From Dryas octopetala (lineage: Eukaryota; Streptophyta; Magnoliopsida; Rosales; Rosaceae): a stretch of DNA of 64,000 bases. Below, in pieces: positions 1 through 11,746 of this stretch. Within the stretch, counting starts at the first letter, position 1. Each line of letters starts with the position of its first letter. Where the stretch lies: positions 7,316,001 through 7,380,000 of the forward strand of contig OY992835.1 in NCBI GenBank assembly GCA_963921425.1, written 5' to 3'. The notes below the pieces were generated by a model. It saw only the letters and a list, made by a program, of their open reading frames with translations, was not told the DNA's origin and did not search any database. Position numbers and translations under genes: made by a program.

Positions 1-930
1 ATTCCTTTGGAGGCAAGGAGAAGACAAGGTGTGGCTAGGGTTTCATTAAAAGAACATGGGCTTAAGTGAATTTCTTGCTCCTTAAGACTTCTAATTTTCG
101 GCCAAAAGTGGGCCTTGGGCTGATTTGGGCTCTTTTTGGGCGTAACTTATTTTCAGCTCGCGGAACTGCTGCGCTACCTCCACTAAAATGGCCATATCTT
201 GAGCTAGAAAACTCGGAATTGAAATCCGTAAAATTCCCTGCGAAGCTAACATCCGTATCTTTCCAACCATATATGGCATGCTACCTGATTCGTTCTGGAG
301 AAGTACAGAATTGCTGTCGAAATTTGATGTTCAGATTTCAGGGTTTTGACTTCTTTTTCAGCTAGGATTCCTTGGGCTTTCTCTTTGCATGGCGTGATGG
401 ACTTGGGCTGCATGGCTTGCGCATGGCTGTATGGGATGGGCTGCTGCAAGTGACGTGATGGGCTTCCTCCCTTCTAGCTTGCGCATGACTGCATGACTTG
501 GGCTGAATGGGATGCACATAGGCCCTAGGGTTTTAGTGCATGGGCTACCACCTTGCATGGTGTGATGGACTTGGGCTGCTAGGTTTAGGCGCATGGCCCA
601 TAGTGCATGGGCTGCATGTGTGGTCCATGTCATGTGATGATGTGGCACGGTTGACCATTGACTTTGACCTTTGACTTTTGACTTTGACCAAAAGTCAACC
701 TTGACAAAAAAGATTCCCCAAAAGATTTTGTCTGAGATTCTCCAAAGATTCCAGATCCTTCTAGCAGATTCTCTCAAGATTCTTTTTCCCATTTCTTTCA
801 TTTTTAGCTCAAAATAGCCTCATTTAGCTTCTTTCTCCATCATTGCTTCATTTAACCTAAAAACACAAAAACAAGACAACAGACACAAAAGTATCGAGTT
901 CTAACACTCTAGGTTAGGGAGTTAGTATCA
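1..930. repeat. Probable LTR-retroelement-derived spacer, cut by window start
   Basis: No gene is supported here. The text is rich in short tandem word repeats: GCATGG/GGGCTG blocks around 390-620 and a TTTGACTTTTGACC cluster around 650-700. It is followed by AGATTC repeats. This is typical of plant LTR or leader sequence that has lost coding capacity. The reading frames across it have no recognisable domain. The left boundary lies outside the window, so class and orientation are unknown. Confidence 0.35.
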
Positions 931-1660
931 TAAAATAATGTAAAATGAACACTCATCAGCAACCCAACCCCTCCCCTGCAACCCATCCCCTACCCACAAC
1001 CCAGCCCCTCCCCCTCCGTGCTTCCAAGCTTCCAAATTGGCAGTACACCCAAACAATTCAAACCCATCAAAATTCATCCAACAAAAATAACAATTTTTGA
1101 TAAAAGATAAAAAAATTACATTAAATTGAAGAAACCCCACAAAAAATGAAGAAAAAGACATAAATGGGCAAAAATGATAAGAGAATGGTTTTGGGGTTGA
1201 TCTTGGTTACCGATGCAGTGTTCTTCATTTTATTCAAGATCTAGATCATGGGGTTTTTCCATTTTATTTTGGGTTGCTGGGCGTGGTTAGTATGACTGAA
1301 CTTGCTTTCTCAGAACAGAGAGGAGCTCGTGGCCGGAGAAGGGAGGGAGGTGGGTGGGTCATTGAGTTGGGTGGCCGACGCGGGGGAGGAGGAAGGAGGA
1401 GGGCTCGGGGCTGGGGTTTCGGGGAGAGAGAGAGAGAGTTAGAGAGAGATGAGAGGGGTCGGGTGGGTCGTCTGGTGGGTCGCCGGCGTGGTGGCTGGGG
1501 TCGCCGGCAAGGTGGCTGGGGTCGGAGGGGTGGGTGGCTGGGGTTGGGTGGGTCTCGGGGGAGGGGTGGGAGGCGGAGGGCGGAGGGAGGGGTGCTGCTC
1601 CATTTCTATTGTTTTTATTTTTTATTTTTTTGAGTTTTTAATTTTTTAATTTTTTTTAAA
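931..1660. repeat. Low-complexity C-rich then G-rich block, probably TE-internal
   Basis: A C-rich stretch (about 955-1020) is followed by an AT-rich gap and then a strongly G-rich, GA-microsatellite-bearing stretch (about 1315-1600). Similar G-rich plus GAGA blocks occur inside the solo LTR at about 16190-16545. The frames read as Gly/Arg or Pro repeats and are not credible proteins. Confidence 0.4.
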
Positions 1661-1699
1661 TAATTAGTTCATTTTTTTAAAATTTTTTTATTATTTTTT

Positions 1700-1893
1700 T
1701 TTTGTTATCCACGTGGCATGTTTCTAGTGTGCCACGTGGACAAATAACGGCAGGTCTGACGGAAAAGTTGACGGAGGTACTTGGATGTGCAAAATCAGTA
1801 ATTGAGGTACCTACGAGCAACTTTTTGTAATTGGGGTACTCAAGTAATATAGGGTGGTTAGTTGAGGTACTTTTGTGTAATTTGCCCATAAAT
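1700..1893. mobile_element. One end of an inverted-repeat element (GAGGTAC-repeat type), partner end not seen
   Basis: Repeated GAGGTAC words (GGAGGTACTTGG, TGAGGTACCTAC, TGAGGTACTT) run to a terminus reading AATTTGCCC in forward orientation. The style matches long-TIR Mutator-like MITEs seen complete elsewhere in this window (18020, 47351, 62594). No opposite TIR was found to the left. The element ends exactly where homology to the second ABCB duplicate begins, so it abuts the duplication edge. Confidence 0.45.
1708..1740. promoter_or_regulatory. Inverted repeat carrying two G-boxes (CACGTG)
   Basis: TCCACGTGGCA and its exact reverse complement TGCCACGTGGA flank an 11-base loop, so two CACGTG G-boxes form a hairpin. 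It lies about 0.35-0.4 kb upstream of the TATA boxes of the first ABCB gene. It belongs to TE-like sequence that is absent upstream of the second ABCB copy. CACGTG is the core site for plant bZIP and bHLH (PIF/ABF-type) factors. Any effect on the neighbouring gene is inference. Confidence 0.5.
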
Positions 1894-2052
1894 AAACATT
1901 AACAAAAGAAAAATAAAAAGAAAAGAAAAGGCGACGGTTAAACGCATCACACACTAAAAAACACCAACTTGGATTTGGTTGACAAAATTAATTAAAGTTG
2001 GGTGGCGGGGGCTTTTGACCAAAGTACAGCTTTTGAGTTTTGGCTTCATTTC

Positions 2053-2165
2053 TACTATAAAAACACCTGGGAGCCTATGGTATCACGAATAATGATGCTT
2101 GCGCATGAAGCAAAAACCAAACGCATAATTATAAAAGTGCTGGTCTCCCCAAACAGCTCAACACA
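2053..2165 (+). promoter_or_regulatory. Core promoter of ABCB copy 1, two TATA boxes
   Basis: TATAAAAA occurs at 2056-2063 and TATAAAAG at about 2130-2137. A transcription start near 2160 is inferred from the second box. A TTGACC W-box core lies at about 2017. In copy 2 the first box reads TATAAGAA, while the second is unchanged. A likely 5' UTR intron runs from GT at 2261 to the AG at 3168 (CTTCTGCAG). Confidence 0.55.
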
Positions 2166-3239
2166 CGGTGCGTCCCACTAAGCTGCAATTAGTCAAGCAC
2201 CTCTCATCACAATCCCAGAAGCTGTTGTTTGCTTCAAGATACCATTTTGGCCTGCCTTTGGTAAATTATTCGTGCTTTCTAAAGTACCCCTTTTTCGTTT
2301 CCTTCTTCTGTTTTCTGTTTTTGGTATATGGGTCATGGGTGGTGCTACTTTCTATTCCTGCTGCTGCTGCTGCTATAAATGTTCATTGTTTTTTGGAAAA
2401 AAAAAAAAAAATTTGGGTTTCGTGATGGTTACTGAGTTGTTAATGATGGCCACGGTGATTTGGGCTGGCAGAGATTTGATTAATTCTGTCAGTAGCAGAA
2501 CAAAGTTTCAGTCCTTTTAGAATGGCTCATAAACACCCTTTATGAATCTTCTTCTAGTTTTAACTTTACAAGGAAAACAATAAATACCCCTTTTTTTTGT
2601 AGGATCGTTTCATTCGTTTGTTTGGTTGTAGTTGTAAGGTTTCTATTTTTTTTTTATAAGGAAAAAATGTGTAATTCAATGGCTAGATTTTTCTGATTGT
2701 ATTTGTAGATTGAGCTTACTGTGATTGCTATGGACGTTCTGTAATTCTCTCTGTGGGATCTAAACAAGGGCCTTTATGGACATTCTAGCCTTGGGCGATC
2801 TGCTCTTCTTATACTTGTCTTGTCTGCTTGTGTCCGACTTCCCAGGAAATTTACATATTTTGTAACTTCTCTGTTTTTGGAGAGCTGTGGATAAAGAAAA
2901 ATATATAAGTTGAATCTTTGTAGTTATAGTTTTTGTTTGTTTTGTTGTCTAATGAATAATTCAGTCAATCCATTTCAAGATGGAGATGCCGGGTCAATGT
3001 TCTGCTTGTAGATGTGGAATTAGTCATATCCTGATTAAACTCTCTTTTAAAATAATCTTTTTGTTGGTCTCTGATGTTTAGCTAGTTCATTTATACTCCT
3101 CAAGCAACTTAGCCGGCTTTGCATATAAGCAGCTGATTTTTCCCATTAACTGACTTGTGCTTCTGCAGGTGCAAACTAAGATACAATTACTCCAAAATAG
3201 AGCAGCTAAATATTGAGGCAAATTCTTGGAGTTGGTAAA

Positions 3240-6200
3240 ATGGTAGAGGAGAATGGTGTGAATGGTCATATGGAGGAGCATGAGGCTTCCACATCAAAAA
3301 ACCAAGTAGAAGAAGAGAAAAGCTCTGGCACAAATGGGGATCAACAAGGCGCAGAGAAGAGCAATCCAGACGAGGCAAATGAAAAAGTTCCATTTTTCAA
3401 GCTATTCTCATTTGCAGATAAGACTGATCTTGTTTTGATGCTCATCGGAACAATTGGTGCCATTGGGAATGGCGCATGTATGCCCCTTATGACAATATTC
3501 TTTGGGGAGGTGGTCGATTCTTTTGGAGGTAATCAAAACAACAGAGACGTAGTTGCTGTTGTCTCCAAGGTATAGTTACTCTGCACAAGCTGACTTTTAA
3601 TTTTTATCACTTGGAAAAAGTCTAGTTGAACATTCAGCTCCTTTAAATCCTAGAAAATCCCATTGATTGCAGGAGCTCATGTGTTTTTTTTTTTTTTTTT
3701 CCTTTTTAACGTTTTATTATTTTAGGGAATTCATTAGATAATTGATAACATGTTCTTCTTCTATTGATTTGCTAAATTGTTTATGTGGAGATGTTGGTAA
3801 TCACTTAACTTTGCAAAATTTTAGGTTTGTCTAAAATTTGTCTATTTGGCTGTGGGGGCAGCTGTGGCAGCATTTCTCCGTAAGTACATCTCATATCCAT
3901 AATTACAAAAAACTTTAATGCGCAGAGGAATTATTCTATATTTCAGGCATTTGAACTGATAACCAGTGTTTCTTGTTCATCAGAGGTCTCTTGCTGGATG
4001 GTCACAGGGGAAAGACAAGCTGCAAGGATAAGAGGTTTGTATTTGAAAACAATTTTGAGACAAGATGTTTCTTTCTTTGATATGGAAACAAACACTGGAG
4101 AGGTTGTTGGGAGAATGTCTGGCGACACTGTTCTCATACAAGATGCCATGGGTGAGAAGGTACTATGCTGGCACCACAATTACATCAAAATCACACCAGG
4201 AAGAATATTCACCTTGAAATTTTTTATTTTAATCTGATCATGGAGTTATATTCGTATGCTTGTTCGTGCAGGTTGGAAAGTTTACACAGCTGATTTCAAC
4301 ATTCATTGGAGGGTTTATAATAGCATTCATCGAAGGGTGGCTTCTTACTCTTGTCATGTTATCCTCTATTCCTCTGCTTGTGGCATCTGGTGCAGCTATG
4401 TCCATCATCATAGCCAAGATGGCGACCCGTGGACAATCTGCTTATGCAAAAGCAGCAAATGTAGTTGAACAGTCGATTGGCTCCATTAGAACTGTATGTG
4501 CACATTTTCCTTGGAATTATTGGAATAATTGCTGTTTATTTGACCAAGAGTATGATGTCCATCATTTGGTTCCTATTTAGGTTGCATCGTTTACTGGCGA
4601 GAAGCAAGCTATAAAAAGTTACAACAAATATCTTGTAGATGCTTACAAATCAGGTGTTCATGAAGGTTCAGCTGCCGGAATAGGTCTTGGCCTGGTTATG
4701 TTAGTTGTGTTCGGCACTTATGCCTTGGCTGTATGGTTTGGTTCAAGGATGATAAGGGAAAAAGGATATACTGGAGGTGAAGTTCTGAATGTGATTGTCG
4801 CTGTGTTGACTGGATCCATGTAAGCTGCACTCTTAAGTTATTATAGTACCTATGTTTGAATTTAAGTACCCATGAACATATGTAAAAACATATAGATGAA
4901 CGTGCCTCTTTTTGGTTATTTTTAACTTATTTCTTGCTTTTTGGAACTATATGGATGAATTAGGTCTCTAGGGCAGGCATCACCATGCATGAGTGCATTT
5001 GCTGCTGGTCAAGCTGCAGCTTTTAAGATGTTTGAGACTATCAGTAGAAAGCCCGAGATTGATGCTTATGATGAAAAAGGAAAGATATTGGATGACATTC
5101 GAGGAGATATAGAGTTGAGAGATGTTTATTTCAGTTATCCAGCCAGACCAGAAGAGCAAATATTTGATGGGTTCTCTCTTTATATCCCTAGTGGCACAAC
5201 TGCAGCATTGGTAGGACAAAGTGGAAGTGGGAAATCAACAGTCATCAGTCTGATAGAGAGATTTTACGATCCACGAGCTGGTGAAGTTTTGATAGATGGC
5301 ATAAACCTAAAGGAATTTCAGCTAAAATGGATTCGGAGTAAAATTGGTCTTGTCAGCCAGGAACCTGTACTGTTTGCATCCAGCATTAAGGACAATATTG
5401 GCTACGGAAAGGATGGTGCTACCATTGAAGAGATAAAAGCAGCAGCTGAACGTGCAAATGCATCTAAATTTATTGATAAATTGCCTCAGGTTTTAATTAA
5501 TTTCTAGCTCATTTTGATTGCACTTTTTTAATTATCTGGGCAACCATAAGAATATTAGTTCACTTTGGAAGTTCATTTTTTGTGTTCAGGGGGTTGACAC
5601 CATGGTTGGTGAGCATGGAACTCAGCTGTCTGGTGGGCAGAAGCAGAGAATTGCTATAGCAAGAGCAATTTTAAAAGACCCACGAATTTTACTTCTAGAT
5701 GAAGCTACAAGTGCACTTGATGCAGAATCTGAGAGGGTAGTTCAAGAAGCATTGGATAGGATTATGGTCAACCGAACAACTGTTATTGTTGCTCATCGTT
5801 TGAGCACAGTGAGGAATGCAGACATGATTGCTGTCATTCATAAAGGAAAGATGATTGAAAAAGGTATTCTACTTAATAAAGCCATAGCACATGCTTTTTA
5901 TTCTTGCACATGGAGCTATAGAAAGCATGTGTGTGCCCACCCATTGGTTAGAGATGTTGCAGCCTAATTACTGACATTTAGTGCACATTTTCTCATAATT
6001 TCTGCACATAAACTCTGATTAGTTCTGCCGAACAGACACATATGGATTGCTTTCTTCTACTATCATGCATTGTTTTGCCTTTGAAATCTACTTAAAAAAA
6101 TTTCCAGCCTTAATTATTGTACTTCTTGCTTAAGTCCAGAAATTTGGAGTACTCTTGGGTGCAACTGATTGTTAGACCCCAGGTCCCTGCCATGTTGTCA

Positions 6201-9004
6201 CAGATATAGATAGGCATATTAGCTAACAATATGTTGTCAATTGATCAGGTTCACACTTGGATTTACTCAAGGATCCTGAAGGAGCTTACTCTCAGCTTAT
6301 ACGCTTGCAAGAAGTAAACAATGAATCACAACAAACAGCAGTAGATAAAAACAAATCTGACATATCTACGGACTCTTTTAGACAGTCGAGTCAAAGATTG
6401 TCTTTAGTAAAATCCTTAAGTCGGAATTCTTCTGGAGGAAATAGCAGTCGCCACTCAATTTCCATCTCATTTGGTTTACCCACAGGACTTGGTGTCCATG
6501 ATACTACGTTGGCAGAAGCAGAAGGCTCTGCAATAGCACCACAGCCACCTCCAAAGGTCTCACTCCGCCGCCTTGCTGCCCTCAACAAGCCCGAGATTCC
6601 AGTGCTTATTATTGGAACTATAGCTGCAGCTATCAATGGTGTTATACTTCCAATTTTTGGTGTGCTGATTTCCAGGGTGATAAAGACTTTCTCTGAGCCA
6701 CCTCCTGAACAAAAGAAAGATTCAGAGTTTTGGGCAATAATTTTTACGGTCCTTGGTCTGGTATCATTTTTGGTGATCCCAGCACGAAGCTACTTCTTTT
6801 CTGTTGCTGGGAGTAAGTTAATTCAACGTATCAGATTGATGTGTTTTGAGAAAGCGGTTCATATGGAAGTTGGGTGGTTTGATGAGCCTGAGAACTCGAG
6901 TGGTGCAATTGGCGCGAGGCTCTCAGCAGATGCAGCATCAGTTCGGGCTCTAGTTGGAGACGCACTAGCTCAGATGGTTCAAAACATTGCGGCTGCAGTT
7001 GCAGGTTTGGTCATTGCTTTTGTTGCATGTTGGCAGCTGGCGTTTATTATCCTCGCATTGATTCCTCTGATTGGAGTTAATGGATATGTTCAAATAAAGT
7101 TCATGAAGGGATTCAGCGCAGATGCAAAGGTATGATCTATCGCTCCTTGAAATTGAGCTTTCCCATTTAAAAACAGCCAGAGATTTATCTATATTTATTT
7201 TTCAAGTGGCGATTGAGAATTAGTAGAACATTTCATAACTTGTAAATTCAAATTCTTTCTTTATTTCTTCTAATTTTTCATCTATATATCTAATTAAATG
7301 ACTGCAGATGATGTATGAGGAAGCAAGCCAAGTAGCTAATGATGCAGTTGGGAGCATAAGAACAGTTGCTTCTTTCTGTGCTGAAGATAAGGTAATGGAA
7401 CTATACAGAAAGAAATGTGAAGGCCCTATGGAGACAGGGATAAGACAAGGCTTGATCAGTGGAATAGGATTTGGGATATCTTTCTTCTTTCTGTTTTGTG
7501 TCTACGCAACCAGTTTCTATGCAGGAGCTAAACTCGTTGAGGATGGCCAAACAACATTTGCAGACGTTTTCCAAGTAATTATTCCCTCCATATCTATCAT
7601 TGTTAATCAAACAAGTTTTGAAAGCATACAGAAGAAATCTAAGTAATATATATATATATATATATATATATTCACACAAAAGTATATGAGTAGCTGATTT
7701 TCATATGTGTATTTGGCTTGCAGGTTTTCTTTGCTTTGAGCATGGCAGCTACGGGGATTTCTCAATCAAGCTCCTTTGGTCCTGATTCTAGTAAAGCCAA
7801 GTCTGCTGCTGCTTCCATATTTGCAATAATAGACCGGAAGTCAAAGATAGACCCAAGTGACGAGTCTGGTGTGAAACTGGATAGTGTGAAGGGAGAGATT
7901 GAGCTTCGCCATGTAAGCTTTAAGTATCCATCTAGGCCAGATACACAGATTTTCCGAGACCTCAATTTAACTATTCATTCTGGAAAGGTAAATATCGTAT
8001 CATTGATTAAATGGGGTTTTGCTTCATTTTTTTTTTTCAGTTTGATGGCATGATGATAGAGTTTAAATCAGTTTAATATCTTGGTTGTGTTGTGAATATC
8101 TTTTCGCAGACGGTTGCCCTGGTTGGAGAAAGTGGCAGTGGAAAATCCACTGTGGTTGCATTGTTGCAGAGATTTTATGATCCGGATTCAGGTCATATCA
8201 CACTTGATGGAGTAGAACTTGACAAGTACCAATTGAAATGGTTGAGGTTGCAGATGGGCCTTGTTAGCCAAGAACCTGTTTTATTTAATGACACCATTCG
8301 TGCAAACATTGCATACGGAAAGGACGGGAATGCAACTGAGGCAGAGATCATAGCTGCGTCAGAGTTGGCCAATGCCCACAAGTTCATTAGTAGCTTACAT
8401 CAGGTTAGAACAATTCCATATAATTTTGTAAATAATACAAGTAAAGGGTAATGTTCTCTTATCAGATATTTAGCTTGCTACGTTGTCAAACTGAGAATCC
8501 AACTAATGTATCAACAGTTCATATTAAGTCTAGTAACATAACATGTCACGCTGTCGGGCAACAGAACATTTTCGTATAAGTCTACTGAGCTCATCTTATT
8601 TATTTGGTGAAACATAACATATTGTTGCAACATGAATCCAAATGCAGGGGTATGATACCATAGTAGGAGAACGAGGAATCCAATTGTCCGGGGGGCAGAA
8701 ACAACGTGTAGCCATTGCGCGTGCTATAATCAAGAGCCCCAAGATACTTCTGTTGGATGAAGCGACGAGTGCACTTGATGCTGAATCAGAGAGAGTGGTT
8801 CAAGATGCATTAGACAGAGTGATGGTAAACCGGACCACAGTGGTAGTGGCTCATCGACTATCCACAATCAAGAATGCTGATGTTATCGCAGTGGTTAAGA
8901 ATGGAGTTATCGTAGAGAAAGGCAGGCATGAGACTTTGATTAATATCACAGATGGATTTTATGCATCCTTAGTTTCTCTTCACATGAGTGCTTCAACTGC
9001 ATGA
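3240..9004 (+). CDS. ABC transporter B family, full-size (ABCB4/11/21-like), tandem copy 1
   Basis: Full-size half-repeat exporter (TMD-NBD-TMD-NBD) of the plasma membrane. Characterised Arabidopsis relatives (ABCB4, ABCB21) move auxin; this substrate is inferred, not shown. Exons rebuilt from GT-AG sites with phase kept throughout: 3240-3569, 3825-3879, 3984-4159, 4272-4493, 4581-4819, 4964-5489, 5590-5863, 6249-7129, 7308-7574, 7724-7987, 8110-8403, 8648-9004. They total 1294 codons plus TGA, normal for the family. NBD1: Walker [10 protein letters not shown] at 425-433, LSGGQ at 529-533, Walker B with D553/E554, H-loop His585. NBD2: Walker A at 1084-1092, LSGGQ at 1189-1193, D1213/E1214. 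The ATG was chosen because the acidic N-terminus leads straight into the conserved [12 protein letters not shown] segment; frames starting earlier use TTG. Relative to copy 2 it differs at V2, V91, G97 and E208. The intact NBD motifs suggest a working protein. Confidence 0.95.
7646..7671. repeat. (AT)n microsatellite in intron 9 of ABCB copy 1
   Basis: An uninterrupted AT run of about 26 bases. The matching site in copy 2 (25265-25284) is about 6 bases shorter, so it can serve to tell the two copies apart. Confidence 0.9.
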
Positions 9005-9099
9005 GCTTCTTGTAATTTTCTATTTTGCTTACAAATAGTAAAGAAATGCATGCGTAATGGTTATTTTTGTTTAGTTTCTTCTATTATGTATTAAAACGG

Positions 9100-9900
9100 C
9101 CTAAATCGAGATAACAGCCCTAAGGCAGAGAGTGAGTCCAAATTCTATTAGAAGTTTGTGAATGGCCTAGAGTAGCAAGATATGAGCAACAAAATTCGGT
9201 TCACCAAGGTTGTGGTGAAATTGAATATTGTCAAAATGAGAGGCCAAATGATGGATGTCTTTGATGATAGTACGAATATTCCAAGGAATGCAGTCAATCA
9301 GTAATTTGGAGTCCTGAAACTATAGAATAGCTTGCAATAATGGCATTGCGAAGACCATCCTTTAGTGTTTGTCCTTCAACAATTAAGACATTAACAAAAA
9401 CCAACCTTTGAGCACTTGCCATAAGAGGAGCACCATCAGAGGTCCAAAAACAAAACAAGAAGCTGCATCTAAGCCATTGCTCACCGAGCCATCAAATGAA
9501 AATCATGTGGCTTTCATTTACTATTCTCCACAGTTCTCAAAGCTATAATGATGAGAAGTAGAGTTAGCTTGCCAATAACTTGACGAAAAATTAAATTATT
9601 TTTTGAATCCCATATTTGCCATAATATTTCCCAAAAAACTTGACTAAGGGCCATGTTCAAAGCTGCTTCATTAGAAATCCATTTTCAATAGGACATTAAC
9701 CAATCTTATAATTGGCCATTAAAACCAATTGGAGAAGGAGAATCTGTTAGGAAATTTCACAAAGCCTAGCAAAAGGACAATGAAAGAATAAATGGTCTTT
9801 AGATTCCTCATCACATTGGCAGATTACACATGATCCACACAAGGAATAAATCTTTGGATCCTCAGCCTTCTACGTAACCTGCCACATACGAGGAGTCAAA
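9100..9900 (-). mobile_element. Degenerate LINE (L1-type) 3' coding remnant
   Basis: Read on the minus strand, about 9750-9850 encodes the zf-RVT motif that follows reverse transcriptase in plant LINEs: GSCVICQCDEESKDHLFFHC, with the typical CxxC...ESxxHLFFxC spacing. The rest is broken by stops and frameshifts. It starts directly after the point where homology between the two ABCB duplicates stops, so it replaced or displaced the original 3' flank of copy 1. Confidence 0.75.
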
Positions 9901-10140
9901 AAAACATTTTGATTGCTTCTATTTTGACCACCTTAAACTACATTCTTGACCACCCTTTAAAATTTTTTTCCAAAACTTCCAATTATACCCTTAAACTAAA
10001 TAGTTAAAAAAAAAAAAAAAAAAAAAAAACAACCCAGCTTCACCCCACCCACCCCCATAACAGAATTACTCAAACATTTTTACCTTAGGGGGCAAATTCA
10101 AATTCCAAACCTTCTTAAGAAGTTGAACTTGCTAAGAAAC
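9895..10140. other. AT-rich spacer with a poly(A) run
   Basis: A 20-plus-base A run ends near 10029, followed by a short C-rich patch. The A run may mark the tail of another retroinsert. No gene is seen. Confidence 0.3.
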
Positions 10141-11072
10141 GTGTTAGGGTGAAAATTCTAAATTAATTTTATTTATCCCTTAATGGGATATTTATACAAG
10201 TATACACAATCTCCTATTTTTTTTTGGCCATTTACACAATCTCCTAGTTACATAAGGGGTAATTACAGAGTCATGTATATTTGCTAATATTACAATTAAA
10301 CCCATAATCACTAGGAATCATAACACTCCTCCTCAAGTTGGTGCATAGACACCACACATGCCCAACTTGCTAAGAGCACTAGTAAAGAGTCTTCCAAACA
10401 CTGTTTTAGTAAGAATATTAACTAACTGGTCTTCAGACTTCACGAATGGAAAATCAACAATTCCAGCTTCTAATTTCTCTGTGATGAAATGTCGATCAAT
10501 TTCAACATGTTTTATTCTATCATGTTGAACTGGATTGTGGGCAATTTCAATTGTTGACTTGTTATCACATAATAAATTCATAGCAACCTTAGGTTTATAT
10601 CCCAAGTCAGACAACAAGTTTCTCAACCACAAGAGTTCACATATTCCATTAGTCATACCTTTGTATTCGGCCTCTGCACTGGATCTTGACACCACTTTCT
10701 GTTTCTTACTTCTCCAAGTGACAAGATTACCACCAACAAAAATAAAGTACCCAGCAGTAGATCTTCTATTATCTAATGAATCAGCCCAATCGGCGTTTGT
10801 ATAACCACTAACATTCTGGTGAGCATGTTTTGCAAATAATATCCTTTACTAGAAGCATACTTCAAATATCTCAAAATGCGCTCTACTCCATCTATATGTA
10901 ACTTCTTTGGATCATGCATAAATTGGCTTGCCACATTGATAGCATAGGCAATATCAGGACGAGTATGATATATATAGATTAGTCTCCCTACCAGTCTCTG
11001 ATATCATCCTTTATTGGTAGCAGCAGAAGCATAACCTTCAAATAGTTTGTGATTCTGTTTAATAGGTGTTTC
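10140..11072 (-). mobile_element. Ty1/copia retrotransposon remnant (RT end, RNase H, part of 3' LTR)
   Basis: On the minus strand the text reads LVGRLIYI...TRPDIAYAINVASQF, then SGYTNADWADSLDNRRSTAG, then VSRSSAEAEYKGMTNGICE and a tail KHVEIDRHFITEKLE. These are the end of copia reverse transcriptase and its RNase H domain. The open frame covers 10333-10695; upstream parts are frameshifted. Below 10330 lies AT-rich LTR-like text. Only this 3' end is left, and it is cut by the insertion at 11073. Confidence 0.88.
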
Positions 11073-11746
11073 AAGTGGCTTACAGGCTCATCCCAAAAGA
11101 AAAAACTCTCTCCTCCCCTCAACCTCTCCATGGGGGAGGGGCGGCCCTTGTGTTCTCACAGACTGCTCCTCCCCTCGCCCTTCTCTCCTTTGTTTTTCTT
11201 TTCCTTTTTCTGTGTTTTTATTTTTGTCCTTTGGGATACTCTCATCCCAATAAGTGAGAGCGTTTTCATCTCTCGTTGTGAGAGTTCTCCACCTCTCTTT
11301 GTGAGAGTTTTTCAGATTTTGTTTGTTTTGGTTTGTTTTGTGTTTTGATGCTTTCAGGTTTTCTCTGGCGCTCATCACAAGGTGTTAGGGAGTCATTATT
11401 TTCGCCGGTACCGGTCATATTTCCACCAGTTACTATTGCCACATCCACCACTTTGCGCTATTGTCAGCCTCGACTTAGAGATGTTGGTAGGATCGTGAAT
11501 CCAAACGCGACTAGTTCGCTAATTCCTACGGTGCCTCTCTGGCTCTGTTTGATGACTATAGTATCTGCTCGATGCCGATGTTATGAGATCTTCGAATTTC
11601 TGTGGGATTTTCTGCTCCACTTTTGTGGGTTTTTGTTTTCTTGTAAGCCTTTGGGCTCATATTTTGTATTCTCTCTGCCTTTTTGGCTGTTTTAATACAA
11701 TGATATGCTTTATTCTCAAAAAAAAAAAAAAAGTGGCTTACAGGCT
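11073..11746 (+). mobile_element. Poly(A)-tailed non-LTR insertion (642 bp) with 16-bp target-site duplication
   Basis: AAGTGGCTTACAGGCT occurs at 11073-11088 and again at 11731-11746. Between them lies an insert that begins with a CT-rich leader (CTCTCTCCTCCCC) and ends TTTTAATACAATGATATGC...TTCTC plus about 14 A. The tail and long TSD are hallmarks of LINE-machinery insertion. The leader and 3' end look like plant L1 UTRs with the coding part missing, so this may be an internally deleted LINE or a LINE-derived SINE. Frames inside it are not credible genes. Confidence 0.9.

Larger units (their letters stand above)
1894..9093 (+). repeat. Segmental duplication, copy 1 (contains first ABCB gene)
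   Basis: From the AT-rich word ATAAATAAACATTAAC to TTCTATTATGTATTA this block matches 19495-26706 almost base for base across promoter, 5' UTR intron, all exons, all introns and the start of the 3' UTR. Most differences are short indels in homopolymers or microsatellites plus scattered substitutions. Homology stops on the left at a TE end and on the right at a LINE remnant, whereas copy 2 continues into plain spacer. Confidence 0.93.

Noticed and set aside
1274-1649. Gly/Arg-rich open frames of 119 and 66 codons
   Set aside because: They arise from a G-rich, GA-microsatellite block with no start context or domain; low-complexity artefact.
2168-2520. Frames in the 5' region of ABCB copy 1 (and the same in copy 2, 19782-20134)
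   Set aside because: They lie in the 5' UTR and its probable intron; similarity between copies comes from the duplication, not from protein constraint.
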